Shown one piece after another: positions 9,897-21,754 of a stretch of 64,000 nt of DNA (positions are counted from its first letter, which is position 1; each line of letters starts with the position of its first letter). This DNA is from Anoplopoma fimbria. Taxonomy: Eukaryota; Chordata; Actinopteri; Perciformes; Anoplopomatidae. The translations under genes and the position numbers were made by a program. The stretch is taken from NCBI RefSeq assembly GCF_027596085.1, contig NC_072452.1, positions 5,390,814 through 5,454,813 of the forward strand. The letters are read 5' to 3'. The notes below the pieces were generated by a model. The model was not told the DNA's origin, ran no database searches, and saw only the letters and a program-made list of their open reading frames with translations.

Positions 9897-12800
9897 GTTA
9901 AACCAACTTTAAGAGATACACATCCGATTGTCAGACTGAAACACTGTGATGACAGATCCTCTGTACTGCTAACATGAGTCTGATGCATTAATGCCATTAG
10001 TTACCTGGCTGGGGTCCTGTTTGATCTTCAAAGTTCTTTAATAGTACGTTGCATCTTCATCTCACATATGTACATGTTAATTTTTAGCACTTATTAGATG
10101 AAGACAGTATTCAGGACTCATAAAATACTTTAACCCAGCAGGTCATACTAACAAGCAGAGTGCAGGGACAAACAGGAGTACATCTTATTTCCCTTAATCT
10201 ATAGTTGAGTCTGAGATTACGCGTTCATGTGAATTCGCTGGCCTACAGAATGCTGCATAACTTCTCTTTTTGCTTTCTTCATTGCAGTGATTTTGTCAGT
10301 TTTTAATGTAATACTTTACTATCAATATTATATGTTTTCCTTTGTGGCCGCAACTATCAGAGTTTTGTCCTGTCACGTTTCTTCTTCTTCACTATGAACT
10401 GACATGGTGAGTGCAGGATTTCTCAGTTCTGTGTTTCAAATGAGTGAATTAAACCTGACTTGACCTTCTTTGCTCTTATTAGCTCCAACCCAGTTAAATG
10501 TAAGAGACTGATCCTGGTTCAGTTTGTTAGAGTTTTTCACAGTAAGCCCTTCTTTTCTGTTGCAGTTCTATGTAACCCCCCTTTGATCACAATGTGTTCA
10601 GTAGGAGACAGCAGGAATGCTCATCCTCCCCCCACTATATTTCAGGTGTTCCACTACCCGTCCTCTACTCGGTCAAACAGGAGTCACAGCATTCTGTGGC
10701 AACAAGAAGTTCCATCCCACGTTCTGCCTCCAGGACCACACAGGCCAAAATAACAAAGCCTCACTGTAATATTTAGTTTGATCAGGATAAAGCTAGTTGA
10801 CAAGATCAAATGGGTGAGGCGTGTTAATGATTAACCACTTTTTGTCCTCAGAAGTTCTAAAAAGAAGAAGAGGAGTTTAGGGTCAGAAGGGTTCACAGAT
10901 GTGTTAAGCATCAGCTGTCTGACCTGTCATGTCCCTGTGTGTAACTGCAGGTCATTGCCCAGGACCGGGAAGCCCTGCTCAGTCAGTCCAACTGGGGGAA
11001 GATGGTGCAGAAAGTGTCTCAGTTTGGGATCAGAACTGGAACCTTTAACTGCTCTAATGACTACAGGTGGGAAGCAGGGCCTTCTTCAAATGCACCAACA
11101 CTTCTCATTCCTATCAGGGCACATGACTAATGACGCTCACTTGGACTCTGAACTTAGACGTCTTCTTGTTCTGTTGGACATCTTTGTTTTTCCACTACTT
11201 CTGTATGTTTTTACTTCCTATTGCCGACGAGCCTTATAGGCCGATGTTGCTGGTGTTTTGCTGTCTTAAATACCAGGCTCTAGACTAGCTTTTCTCACCA
11301 CCGTCCCAAAAAGTAGTTTCAACCGCCCTGAAGTCAGTCAAAGCCGTCAACCATGTTCAATGTTATCCTTTCAATTTGTTATTGTCATCTGAAGTGGTTA
11401 TTTGCATAAAGGACTATTGGTATGGTGATTGTCATCAGTGTTCCTATCAGTTTCAGTATGGGCGGTAAGCTGGTGAAGCTGAAGTCACACGTCATGTCTC
11501 CCTCTCTGTAAGGAGAGTGATGTCATACTGACATGCTGGTTCTGTGTCGTGTCCACCAGGTCATGCATCAAGCGTGGCTGGCAGCGCTCCACCCTCGTCA
11601 TGTCCGTTCCTCAGACGTCAGCGTCAAAGGGCAAGGTCATGCTGAAGGAGTACGACGGGCGACGCATCGAAACGGAGCACATCTTCCGCTGGATGACCTC
11701 ACACGTGGCTCATCGAATCAAAACCCTGCGTCGCTCCGAGCAGCTGGCGGAGGAGTGGCGCTCCGACCCGGCCCACCCGGTGAAGATGTTTCTGTTCGCC
11801 CATCTGGCCCAGCCGCCCGCCTTCTTCTCCGCGCTGTCTGTCAAGTTCACCGGCAGGATCGAGTTCATCTTCGTGGATGTACGTCACTGGGACGACCACA
11901 GCATCCTATCGGAGATCGATGTGACACAGAGCCCCGCCTACATTCTCAAGACGCCCGAGGGCATCTATCGCTATGGCAACAGGTGAAGGTTGAACATGGG
12001 AATTATAATGGATTATTGTTTTTACAAACAAATACAAATGTCCTTAATCTGTCTGTCTTTTCCTCCCCCTCACACCTCTTTTCCTCTCAATCCCTCTTCC
12101 TCTTTTTCCTCCCCTCCTCACCTTCATTAATCACCCTCATTCTCCCTCTTCTCCTTCCTTTCCTCCTGTCCACCTGTCCTTCACTCTTCCACTTCTGCTC
12201 TACTCCTCCTCTCCTTTCCTCCTCTCATCCACTACCCCTCCGCTCATTCTCTCCTCTCCTTCTTTCCCCTCCTCTTATTCTCTCCCCTCCTCTTCTTCTC
12301 TCCTCTCATCCACTTCACCTGTCTCCTCCTCTCCTCTCCCCTCTTCTCCTTGTCTCTCCCCCCCCTCCCTCCTCTTCCTCTCCTCCTCTCCTGTCTTTAG
12401 TACCGGGGAGTTCTTGTCCCTGGCTGCCATGGATACTTTCCTGCGTTCGATCCAGCCGGAGGTCAATGATCTGTTTGTCCTCAGTCTGGTTCTGATCAAC
12501 TTGCTGGCCTGGATGGACCTCTTCATCACACAGGTCACTTCCTGTTTTTTTTACCGGACACAGTGGTGAAAATTAACAAAGTGCTTTTACTCAAATATCA
12601 TTTTTTAAAGTTTACAATTATTTTCCATTTAATGTGACTTTATACTTTTACTCCACTACATTTAAAAAGGGAGATATTGCACCTTAAGAAACAGCTTATG
12701 AAATGTGGTGTAATTTTAAAAGATGAAATACTTAAAAGTATATTAACTAATAAAGTTTAGCTCCATCGGCACCATCTTTGACATTAAAATGTTGCCTACA

Positions 12801-15800
12801 CACTGCATTACCAATAACGGGTGTATTCAGTAATATACTCTAAAAAGAGTCGTTGTGCACAATGAGTAAGATGTGAAGTGAATGTAAGACTTTTTGTAAA
12901 AGTTTGTCTACACTGTGGTACTGCTTATTTTGTTATAGTAGCTGTAAACTTGGGTAACCATTGATCAGATTATTTTATACAGTGCTGGAGAGAGAGGGTG
13001 AAATACAGTTAGTTCTGTAATTATTGTCCAGTTTGATTTAAACATGTCTCATTTTCATGGACAGGGGGCAACCGTGAAGAGATTTGTAGTTCTGATCCGA
13101 ACACTTGGAACCTACAACTCCATACTGCTGGTGTCCTGGCTTCCTGTTCTGGTAGGAAATCATCCGTACCACACAGTTCTCACAACTGAATTCATCCACT
13201 AATTCTTCCTCTGTTGAACAAAGGGGCTACAATACAATACCCATTCTTACCAAGGGTCTCACATTACACTGCTGTCAGCATCAATAGCTAGCAAAGACAG
13301 GGATATATATATATATTTTTAATGTGTGTATGTATATACAGTGGGTACGGAAAGTATTCAGACCCCTTTAAATTTTTCACCCTTTGTTTCATTGCAGCCA
13401 TTTGCTAAAATCGAAAAAGTTAATTTTTTTTTCGCATTAATGTACACTCAGCAACCCATCTTGACAGAAAAAAACAGAAATGTAGAATTTTTGCAAATTT
13501 ATTAAAAAAGAAAAACTGAAATATCACATGGTCATAAGTATTCAGACCATTTGCTCAGTATTGAGTAGAAGCACCCTTTTGAGCTAGTACAGCCATGAGT
13601 CAACAAGTGTCTCACACCTGGATTTGGGGATCCTCTGCCATTCTTCCTTGCAGATCCTCTCCAGTTCTGTCAGGTTGGATGGTGAACACAGCCATTTTCA
13701 GGTCTCTCCAGAGATGCTCAATTGGGTTTAGGTCAGGGCTCTGGCTGGGCCAGTCAAGAATGGTCACAGACTTGTTCCGAAGCCACTCCTTTGTTATTTT
13801 AGCTGTGTGCTTCGGGTCATTGTCTTGTTGGAAGGTGAACCTTCGGCCCAGTCTGAGGTCCTGAGCACTCTGGAGGAGGTTTTCTTCCAGGATATCTCTG
13901 TACTTGGCCGCATTCATCTTTCCTTCAATTGCAACCAGTCGTCCTGTCCCTGCAGCTGAAAAACACCCCCATAGCATGATGCTGCCACCACCATGTTTCA
14001 CTGTTGGGATTGTATTGGGCAGGTGATGAGCAGTGCCTGGTTTTCTCCACACATACCGCTTAGAATTAACGCCAAAAAGTTCAATCTTGGTCTCATCAGA
14101 CCAGAGAATCTTATTTCTCATAGTTTGGGAGTCCTCCATGTGTTTTTTGGCAAACTCTATGCGGGCTTTCATATGTCTTGCACTGAGGAGAGGCTTCCGT
14201 CGGGCCACTCTGCCATAAAGCCCCGACTGGTGGAGGGCTGCAGTGATAGTTGACTTTGTGGAACTTTCTCCCATCTCCCTACTGCATCTCTGGAGCTCAG
14301 CCACAGTGATCTTTGGGTTCTTCTTTACCTCTCTCACCAAGGCTCTTCTCCCACGATTGCTCAGTTTGGCTGGACGGCCAGGTCTAGGAAGAGTTCTGGT
14401 CATCCCATACTTCTTCCATTTAAGGATTATGGAGGCCACTGTGCTCTTAGGAACCTTGAGTGCTGCAGAAATTCTTTTGTAACCTTGGCCAGATCTGTGC
14501 CTTGCCACAATTCTGTCTCTGAGCTCCTTGGGCAGTTCCTTCGACCTCATGATTCTCATTTGTTCTGACATGCACTGTGAGCTGTAAGGTCTTATATAGA
14601 CAGGTGTGTGCCTTTCCTAATCAAGTCCAATCAGTTTAATTAAACACAGCTGGACTCCAATGAAGGAGTAGAACCATCTCAAAGAGGATCAGAAGAAATG
14701 GACAGCATGTGAGTTAAATATGAGTGTCACAGCAAAGGGTCTGAATACTTATGACCATGTGATATTTCAGTTTTTCTTTTTCAATAAATTTGCAAAAATT
14801 TCTACATTTCTGTTTTTTTCTGTCAAGATGGGTTGCTGAGTGTACATTAATGCGAAAAAAAATGAACTTTTTCGATTTTAGCAAATGGCTGCAATGAAAC
14901 AAAGAGTGAAAAATTTAAAGGGGTCTGAATACTTTCCGTACCCACTGTATATACATACATACATACATACATACATACATACATACATACATACATACAT
15001 ACATACATACATACATACATACATTGGTAATTGTCCAACTATACTTAAGACTTGTTACCAAATAGACATATACATGCTTGCTTCCACCAACATGACAATG
15101 ATTTTAGTGAACGTAAATGGCCTGAATCTAATGAATGCTAATGTCAACATGGAGCAGAATGTGTTTCCAGCACCTTGTTGAAACCATGTCGTCAAGAAAG
15201 CAGGCTGTTCTGAGGGAAAACAGGGGTCCTCCCCACTAATAGAAAGATAGACCTAATAAAGTGGCCCCTGACTGTTTAAAGCCACAGACTTACCTCTTGT
15301 TGAATTGACCACTAATCACTGATGGATCCCCCCTCTAGGCTCTCCTCCAGCTGCCCTATCTGGACACTCTGTACGGTTACAGTCTGAAGCTGCTCCGGTA
15401 TGCCGACACCACCACATTGGCCAGCCTGGTGAGAGCTGACTGGACCTTCTACTCATCCCACCCGGCCCTCTTCCTGTCCACCTACCTGGCCCACGGCCTG
15501 CTGGTCGACTACTTTGAGAAGAAACGCCGCTGCGGCATCAGGACCCAAGAGGACAACACCACCAACCTGGAGTGGCTGGCCAGCCTGTGGGACTGGTACA
15601 CTTCCTACCTGCTCGTCCCAATCGCCTCGCTGCAGCAGGTCCCGTCAGACCACTCCGACTGGGAGGATGACCACCACTTCATATTAGAGCGTTTGGCTTT
15701 CCCCGATCTCTGGCTTCGCCCTTTGATAAACATGGACTATATTAAAGCCCTGCCCACCTGGAGGTTCAGAGTTGTCGGTGAGGACACGGGGAGGGGAGGG

Positions 15801-16258
15801 GGAGTGGTGGGAGGCTGGAGGAGGAGACAGATAGTTCACATTCAGACACAGAGAGCAGGGAGCAGATGGAGTCCCCTCCACACAAGAGGTCATTGTGCGA
15901 CCAGGACGGCAACGGGCAGCTGTCTGCCCGCAACGACACGGACGCCGACAGTAGCTGTCCGTCCTTCTGCTGTCGCCATGGGAACAGAGGCTCATCCTCC
16001 GCCGACGGGCCACTGACAGATTGGTCGACGTGGCCCTGTGGCGTGCTGCAGTGCTCCGAGTGCGTGGTGTGTCTGGAGAACTTCGTGGAGGAGGAGCTGC
16101 TGATGGGTCTGCCCTGTGGCCACGCCTTCCACCAGCACTGCATCGCCGTGTGGCTGGCAGCGGGCAGACACTGCTGCCCGGTGTGCCGCTGGCCCAGCTA
16201 CAAGAAGAAACAGCAGAGGGCTGCTCAGAGCTCTGCTGAAAACACACTGCAGGACTGA
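7395..16258 (+). CDS. rnf103: E3 ubiquitin-protein ligase RNF103 (7 coding exons)
   Basis: RNF103 (KF-1) is an ER-membrane RING-H2 E3 ligase linked to ER-associated degradation. Exons read from the sequence: 7395-7620, 8957-9105, 10951-11066, 11560-11982, 12401-12533, 13065-13151 and 15339-16258. All have GT-AG borders and matching phases. The start MWLKMFFLLLYF opens a membrane segment. Exon 2 holds GEMHFYELVEDTKDGIWLVQ, typical of the family. Exon 4 encodes a luminal-type domain ending in RTPEGIYRYGN-like sequence. Exons 5-7 carry further hydrophobic segments (DLFVLSLVLINLLAWMDLF). The RING-H2 finger is at about 16060-16190: C-x2-C, GLPCGHAFHQHC, then CPVC. Oddity: within exon 7 the frame before 15775 does not match the RING frame. 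About one base seems to be missing in the G-rich stretch 15780-15815. This could be an assembly error or a real break. Identity is near certain. Confidence 0.93.
7683..8243 (+). repeat. 11-bp minisatellite in rnf103 intron 1
   Basis: About 50 units of the form GNTACACTGGN (for example GTTACACTGGT, GATACACTGGA) start some 60 bp after the exon 1 donor. Small ORFs across it are by-products of the repeat. Confidence 0.9.
8802..8862 (+). repeat. (ATT)n microsatellite, rnf103 intron 1
   Basis: About 20 uninterrupted ATT units. Confidence 0.95.
9106..10950 (+). other. rnf103 intron 2, no other gene seen
   Basis: Apart from the CA repeat, this 1.8-kb intron shows no recognisable exon or transposon. 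Confidence 0.6.
9804..9896 (+). repeat. (CA)n microsatellite, rnf103 intron 2
   Basis: About 46 uninterrupted CA units. The HTHTHT and CVCVCV ORFs over it are artefacts. Confidence 0.95.
12045..12399 (+). repeat. Long polypyrimidine tract ending at the rnf103 exon 5 acceptor
   Basis: About 350 bases made almost wholly of C and T (TCCTCTCC-type runs) fill most of intron 4 and lead directly into the acceptor before 12401. The purine/pyrimidine strand asymmetry could allow triplex (H-DNA) formation. It also gives an extended U2AF-type tract. Confidence 0.85.
12534..13064 (+). other. rnf103 intron 5, nothing recognised
   Basis: AT-rich intron sequence. A piece near 12560-12660 (ACTTTATACTTTTACTCCACTACA) also occurs near 1020-1065, so it is probably part of a dispersed repeat. 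Confidence 0.5.
13339..14947 (-). mobile_element. Tc1/mariner element in rnf103 intron 6
   Basis: The ends are CAGTGGGTACGGAAAGTATT at 13339 and its reverse complement ending at 14947, each flanked by the target TA (13337-13338 and 14948-14949). The inverted repeats are about 210 bp long. A second copy of the AAGTATTCAGACC motif sits near their inner ends (13536-13548 and 14737-14750), the IR/DR layout of Sleeping-Beauty-type Tc1 elements. The element landed in a TATG/CATA microsatellite and is 1609 bp long. Confidence 0.95.
13612..14571 (-). CDS. Tc1 transposase, C-terminus frameshifted
   Basis: This is the cut-and-paste transposase of the surrounding Tc1 element. It is 319 aa from MSEQMRIMRSKELPKELRD. 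An N-terminal paired-like helix-turn-helix pair (about residues 5-110) includes the GRPxKLS-type hook. A DDE domain follows, with D in LWSDETKIELFG, D in FQQDNDPKHTA and E in SPDLNPIEHLW. Near residue 292 (about 13690) the family frame is left: the expected C-terminal sequence LTELERICKEEWQRIPKS is readable in another frame down to about 13570. A single-base indel therefore replaces the last ~40 residues. The catalytic triad is intact. Non-functionality is likely but not proven. Confidence 0.9.
   Translation of the reverse strand: MSEQMRIMRSKELPKELRDRIVARHRSGQGYKRISAALKVPKSTVASIILKWKKYGMTRTLPRPGRPAKLSNRGRRALVREVKKNPKITVAELQRCSREMGESSTKSTITAALHQSGLYGRVARRKPLLSARHMKARIEFAKKHMEDSQTMRNKILWSDETKIELFGVNSKRYVWRKPGTAHHLPNTIPTVKHGGGSIMLWGCFSAAGTGRLVAIEGKMNAAKYRDILEENLLQSAQDLRLGRRFTFQQDNDPKHTAKITKEWLRNKSVTILDWPSQSPDLNPIEHLWRDLKMAVFTIQPDRTGEDLQGRMAEDPQIQV
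14950..15025 (+). repeat. (ATAC)n microsatellite flanking the Tc1 insertion
   Basis: About 19 CATA units directly beside the right end of the Tc1 element. Confidence 0.95.
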
Positions 16259-18150
16259 AGGTAGATACCCCCCCCCTGTTCACTGGGCACTGAGCTCGGT
16301 GTCCATGGAGACCGTGTCCGATGTCATCACAGCTTGATTGGGTAGAAGTTTTGAGCAGGGGGAGGAGTTCAGGAGAGAACATAGCCAGTAGGTGTGATCT
16401 GGACCGCTGTAGTCATCAGTCAGCTTGCTTCCATTACTGTTGAAGGTGAAATGCTGGCCGTTATGGCAAACGGATGAGAACTATGGTTTCTGCATAGGGA
16501 GGATATTGGTTGGGACAGTAACCATTGGTGAAGCCAACTTCGTAGTGCAATAAAAACATCTTTCTGGTTTTGCCTTTTTTCACCCAGAAACCATCCGTGA
16601 GATTTCTTCCACACGGTGTTGTGATTTCAGGCTGGACAAGAAGCTAATTTTTATCTAATACTTACCACCTGCATCCAAACACAACTGTACACATGTACAC
16701 TAACTGCTCCATCCTGTATCACCACTGACTGCAAATACAAACACCTCCATGCCGTATGTGTTTGTTGTTGCAGAACTGGATAGTCTTCTCTATCAAACGC
16801 TCCCATTGGTCAACACAGGAAGATGTACATCAATCAGTCAGTCAGCACAACGATACGATTCAGTGAATGAATGAATGAATCGGGTGTGTAATATCACACT
16901 CAAGTCCCTCTGCTCCTAAAGGTGTTGACATGGCCCCACCGTCAACTCCTCACTATTTTCATTTTTACATGACTCAAGTATTTATTTTGATTATCCACAG
17001 AGAATGTGCTTAAAAACAAGTTTCCAGCTGGCCACTATCAAAAGATTCTACCTTTTAATTCTGCCCTATCACATCTCATAGTTTGGGTCTCTAGTGCATT
17101 TTACAACGCAGTACTGGAGCTCTGATTTGTTTTCAGCTGAGGATACAGCTTGGTGGTCTGAGTGAGGATGGAGAACTGAACCATGTGAGGCATTCAGCAA
17201 CATGTCTGGATCACCAACATTCTGCTCTGATGAGCTGCAGAAGTACAACATTAAAACCCAATAATCCCATGATTTGATGTGCACTAAACACGCACTACAC
17301 AGAGGGGTGCAAATGCAAACGTGTGCACAATGGTGCAGCACTTTGCAAAGACGTTAGAGGCTGCTCACATGCAGGCTGACCCGCTGCCGTCAAGTTTCTG
17401 CTGGCATCATTTGCCTTCATCACATTAGTCTTTGGTTTAAGATGTTCTATCAAAGATCAACAGAAAAGTTTCACGTATATGAGAATCCTGAAGGTTGTAG
17501 AAGTCTGAGTGGTGGAGCCTCTGCCAAGAACTGTCATCGAGGCATCGGGCACAGCAAAATGTTTTTGACACGTTTTAAAATGTACACTATGAAATCATGT
17601 TCTAGTGTCAGAGATGACACTAGAACCTCCACCAACATGTGACTTTGCATGTGACTTTGATCAGGGGCCACAAGCCATGTTCAGCAGCTGTCAGGATCCA
17701 AAGCTAAACCAACCCAGTTAAAGCTGCACTAACCAATACTTTATATTAACATTGGGTCTCATTACTGTAATGTATAAAGTGATGCTGGTAGTTTATCCCT
17801 GCTGTTCCCCCTCAGCCTCTGTTAGCTTGTCATTTAAATTGAAACTCTCCTAAAGCTTCTAATCAATCTTGTTTCCAGTAGCGGCAGTTTGTACACTACC
17901 GGCCCATCAGCTAACAGCAGACAGACACGGTAGGAGACCAGCTGATGAACATAGGGGAGCATGTAGCAGCTAAAGACACAGATATTTCCCTGAGGAGCTG
18001 GTGGAGGCCAAACCTGAGCTAAAAGGAGAGTGAATATTGGACACAAACACAGCTCCGATGGGACGGTCCTGTTGCTCTGTGTCTGCTGTTAGTGGATTCA
18101 CCTTATCAACTTTATGGGATGATGATATGTCAGATGTTGTGTTGAGAGTT
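16259..18150 (+). other. rnf103 3' UTR and downstream DNA
   Basis: The sequence follows the rnf103 stop codon. The first AATAAA-type polyadenylation signal is at 16549-16554. No further exon is recognised to 18150; an (AAAT)n tract closes the stretch near 18157-18180. Confidence 0.5.
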
Positions 18151-18635
18151 TGCCTAAATAATAAATAAATAAATAAATGAATGCACCTTTAACAACACAG
18201 TGGTATTATTTAATCAATTATGTATCATGACTGACCTTAAACAATGCTGCAGGTTTATTTAATTGAATATAGTTTTCAACACTACACTACAGTTGTATTT
18301 TCTTTAATCAGGGCAAATGGATTTATATATTTATGTTCTCTGTGAGCTAACAGGACACAGTGCATGTCATGGTGCCTCTACCAGGGCGGAGTTCGTGAGA
18401 CAACCTGATATCAATCTAACACGGCTCGTAAGGACGTGAGCTTCAGGGACGTTAGGGAGCAAAAAAGATTCTGAGTGGAAGAAAAGACTGCTCAGTGTCT
18501 GTGCTTTTATTTTTCCTTCATGAATCTCCATGTCGACTGCCAGGAGCTGAGCTACTGTCAGGATTCTGCCGATGCCTTGCTCATGGGCAACTTGTTGTGC
18601 AGTAATCAAAGAGCCTTTGTCAGTTGTCATCAAGT

Positions 18636-18695
18636 GTCGTGATAAGATAAGATAATCCTTTATTAGTCCCGCAGCGGGGAAATTTGCGATCATGC
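18636..18695 (-). repeat. SINE tail fragment (GATAAGATAA / TTTATTAGTCCCGCAG)
   Basis: GATAAGATAAGATAATCCTT followed by TATTAGTCCCGCAGCGGGGA is a short repeat that occurs again at 57735-57790. It resembles the 3' end of the SINE at 34944-35178, read in the other direction. Confidence 0.6.
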
Positions 18696-18699
18696 ACCA

Positions 18700-20600
18700 C
18701 GCGGATGTTCAGCAGTTAAGGCAATATACATATTTTCCCTAAACGTCTCAAGAAAAGAAACAAAGCTCTTATTGTATAACTGTAACATTAAAACTATGCG
18801 TCTCAATTTATTAAAGATAATATCTGGATATTTTGACATTTGGAATTTGTCCAAATGTCAAAAAATATTTGTAATTCAGCAACTTTTAAGGTTGCTTAAC
18901 CATAATATCTCCGCTTCCCCTGTCCTCTTTCTGCGTGTGAAGGTGAAGGAATAGAAAAATGAGAGCTTTGTGTTGGGAGTTGTTTTGTCATCACTGGGTG
19001 GTGAGGGTCTGTGAAGAGGAGAGGGTCAGACAGAGGATCAGGCTGGAACTACCACTGAATAACAGAGTGTCATTTCATTTGACAATGCCATCAGGACAAC
19101 AGAAATCTATCAACGCAGACCACAGCTTGTAGGCTACAGTAGAGAACACATTGTAAACCTGAGGCCACCAGACTCACAGAGTATAACCAGATAGATGAAA
19201 AAAGGGACTCTTGAATTATGAAACCCTTTGATGCGCTCTGATTGGCCCGGGATGATTGACCGGCTGCCCTGGGCCTCCAGCTGCCCAGTAAACCCCATGT
19301 TCACAGTGTAGCAGATGCGATGGTGATATGATCCATTGTCATTATATTTGAGAATCTGCAGCACTAAATCACAATATCAACTGCCTTCATGTGTGCTTTA
19401 TTACTCAAGAGGTTATCAATCAAAATCTAGTTTTGAGACCTTCGTTATCTCAACTAATATTGTTTTATTATTAGTTTGTGTGTGTGAGACGCCATTTAGA
19501 ATCCCTGTATTGTTGAATTAAAGCTGATTCTAAACCTGTGCATATTTTCCTGGTTTCTTGTCCTGAACTATAAAAGCATTTTGTTTTTAAACATAAATTT
19601 GGTAGACATGATAATTGCTAAAAGATTCCTCAGCTTTCAACTCTACAGATAGTTGTACTATCTTTTGGTAGGCATAATATTTATATTTAATTGATATTAA
19701 AATGCACAGCTTGCATTAAGTCTAATAAAATATTTGGAAATAAATATACAGATTATATTAACATTTACATTTTAAAACCAACATCTTCAGAGCTGATGTA
19801 AAGGAAAATGTAAAGGAAAAAAATACTTTATTTCATCAGCCTACCACACCTTTCTTTGCCACACAACTCATTATGAAGAGTTTGGTGCAGTCTTTGATTT
19901 CTGATAAAATATAGTGCAGTTAGATTTAACTGCCAGGAGGAGATATGTAAATAATCACAGGACTGTAGTAAAAACACAGTACATAATCACTGTACAACAA
20001 CCACCATAAGACTTTACAACATTAAAACACATCATTAATGCTTGATGGGTACATGTTGGGTTGGTGAATGTTATGATTTATTTTATCTATGATTTAGAAA
20101 ATAGACTTATGACAGAGAAATTGTCTGTGCTCTGTTTGTTTTAGGAAATCCTGCGATTGTTGGTAATACATAGCCTTTATTTTAAGAATACTGGACATTG
20201 TGTCATTGTTTGCAAGAGTCTGCTCATCCTCTCCTGTTACGCACCGGAGCTGCGGTTCATGTGAAGGAAAACGGAACATCAGAACACCTGTGAGCCGGCC
20301 AACGCCAAGGTATGTGTAGCACTACCTCCAGCAAAAGAACGGCCATTGTGACAGGTGATATGGACTACTCTGTTTAAAAAAAAAAAGAGGAGTGTGAAAT
20401 TGACAGAAAAACTACTTTTATCAATAATTATCAACCTGTGCAATAAAGAAAGAAAGGTGAAATTTCAAACAGCACACAATCTCAAAGAGGTTTTGTTGAT
20501 TTGATGGGTGATAAAAGTTATGTAAAAGAGGTAAAAGGTACATTTGAAAAATGTAATTCTCTCTTCTCAGTGCCAATGACTTTATGCTGATGTAAACAAA
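18700..20600. other. Gene-poor stretch, nothing recognised
   Basis: AT-rich sequence with scattered short ORFs that show no family motif, no credible splice borders and no tRNA or SINE head. Confidence 0.5.
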
Positions 20601-20613
20601 TGGTTGTCTTGCA

Positions 20614-21700
20614 ATGAAAGTTGCCTTAATGCTGAATTTGTCAATATTCATAATAATGGGGTTAATGTGGAGCCTCGACAGAATTACAAATGTTGAATCA
20701 AATGTTCCAACAAATGCTCAGGTTGAAAAAGTATCGTCTCAAAAAGCAGCGAGTCTACAACGTCATCTGCACAGCTTCAGGCAGAGGCAGAAACGTTTTG
20801 CACTCATGAAATGTTCTGCAGCACTACAGAAAAAAACATCTTTTGGAGGAGCAAGCCTAGCAACTAAGGAAAAAGGAGCAACTGGCAATTGACACTGAAA
20901 TAGCAGCATCTACAACAAAACTAGCGGTGTTTTAAAACAAGGAGCAGCTTTCAATCATCATGCTGAACAATATTACCCACAACAAAAATAATCATCTCAG
21001 CAGAATTATTCATTGTCTGCCAACGCTCGATCAACAGTGGAAAAAACTATGGAAGTGGACAAATATGAAAATACAAATGCAGCTACTGAGGGAAGGACAG
21101 AGGATGTCGCATGTGCACAGATTGTAAAGCCCTCTGAGGCAAATTTGTAATTTGTGATTCTGGGCTATACAAAATAAACTGAATTGAATTGAATTGAAGC
21201 TACTCAGCAAACTTCAATTGGCAAACATCTGATGAAATAAAATCTCATTGATCAGATTTATTTCCTGATGGTCAGCAAGCAACACATTCCCAATGCAATC
21301 GTAAACCTGGAGATCACTGCAGTCTGTTACAAAGACAAAATGAAGTAACAGCACTCCTTGTACAGACACAGAACTCGCTGTTTCTATCACACTGAGAAAT
21401 TCCTCTTTTCAATGGAGATCCTCTACAATTTAGATCATTCATCAGAGCGTTTGAATATTGTGTGGAAGCTAAAACAAACAACAGACGAGACTCTTTGTAT
21501 TATCTGGAGAAAGATCTTGTATGGAGCTGCCAGCATATGGCTCCAGAAAGAGGTTATGCTGTGGCCAAAGACCTTCTTGGAAAACATTTTGGAAATGAAT
21601 TAAAGGTCACAGCTGCCTATGTGGACAAAATCATTGAATGGCCTGCTGTTAAGGCAGAAGATGTTAAAGGGCTACAGGAGTATGCATTGCTTTGACAGGA
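20614..21700 (+). mobile_element. BEL/Pao-type LTR retrotransposon gag relic
   Basis: Between 21400 and 21695 two overlapping frames give FEYCVEAKTNNRRDSLYYLE, SCQHMAPERGYAVAKDLLGK and VTAAYVDKIIEWPAVKAEDV. This matches my memory of the DUF1759 region of teleost BEL/Pao gag-like polyproteins. The upstream part (20650-20930) is a degraded Lys/Glu/Ala-rich coiled-coil-like region with many stops. A 3'-end L2 fragment (21105-21197) is inserted in it. No LTRs were found. It is a dead, partial copy. Confidence 0.6.
21105..21197 (+). mobile_element. 5'-truncated L2 LINE 3' end
   Basis: AGATTGTAAAGCCCTCTGAG, then GGGCTATACAAAATAAACTG and (AATTG)n, is the same 3' terminus as at 41395-41465. Only about 90 bp is present, typical of a dead-on-arrival LINE insertion, nested in the BEL/Pao relic. 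Confidence 0.8.
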
Positions 21701-21754
21701 GTGTTACAACTGTAGTGTATTTTATCATATTCTGCTATACCTTGTTGTAATGTT

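Noticed and set aside
9750..9997. HTHTHT and VCVCVC ORFs
   Set aside because: Translations of the CA/GT microsatellite.
11533..12495. 320-aa plus-strand ORF
   Set aside because: It reads rnf103 exon 4 in the wrong frame and runs into the intronic polypyrimidine tract.
13595..14482. Plus-strand ORFs across the Tc1 element
   Set aside because: Antisense shadows of the transposase frame.
15684..16382. 232-aa minus-strand ORF opposite rnf103 exon 7
   Set aside because: A shadow of the GC-rich coding exon; no family motif and no splice support.
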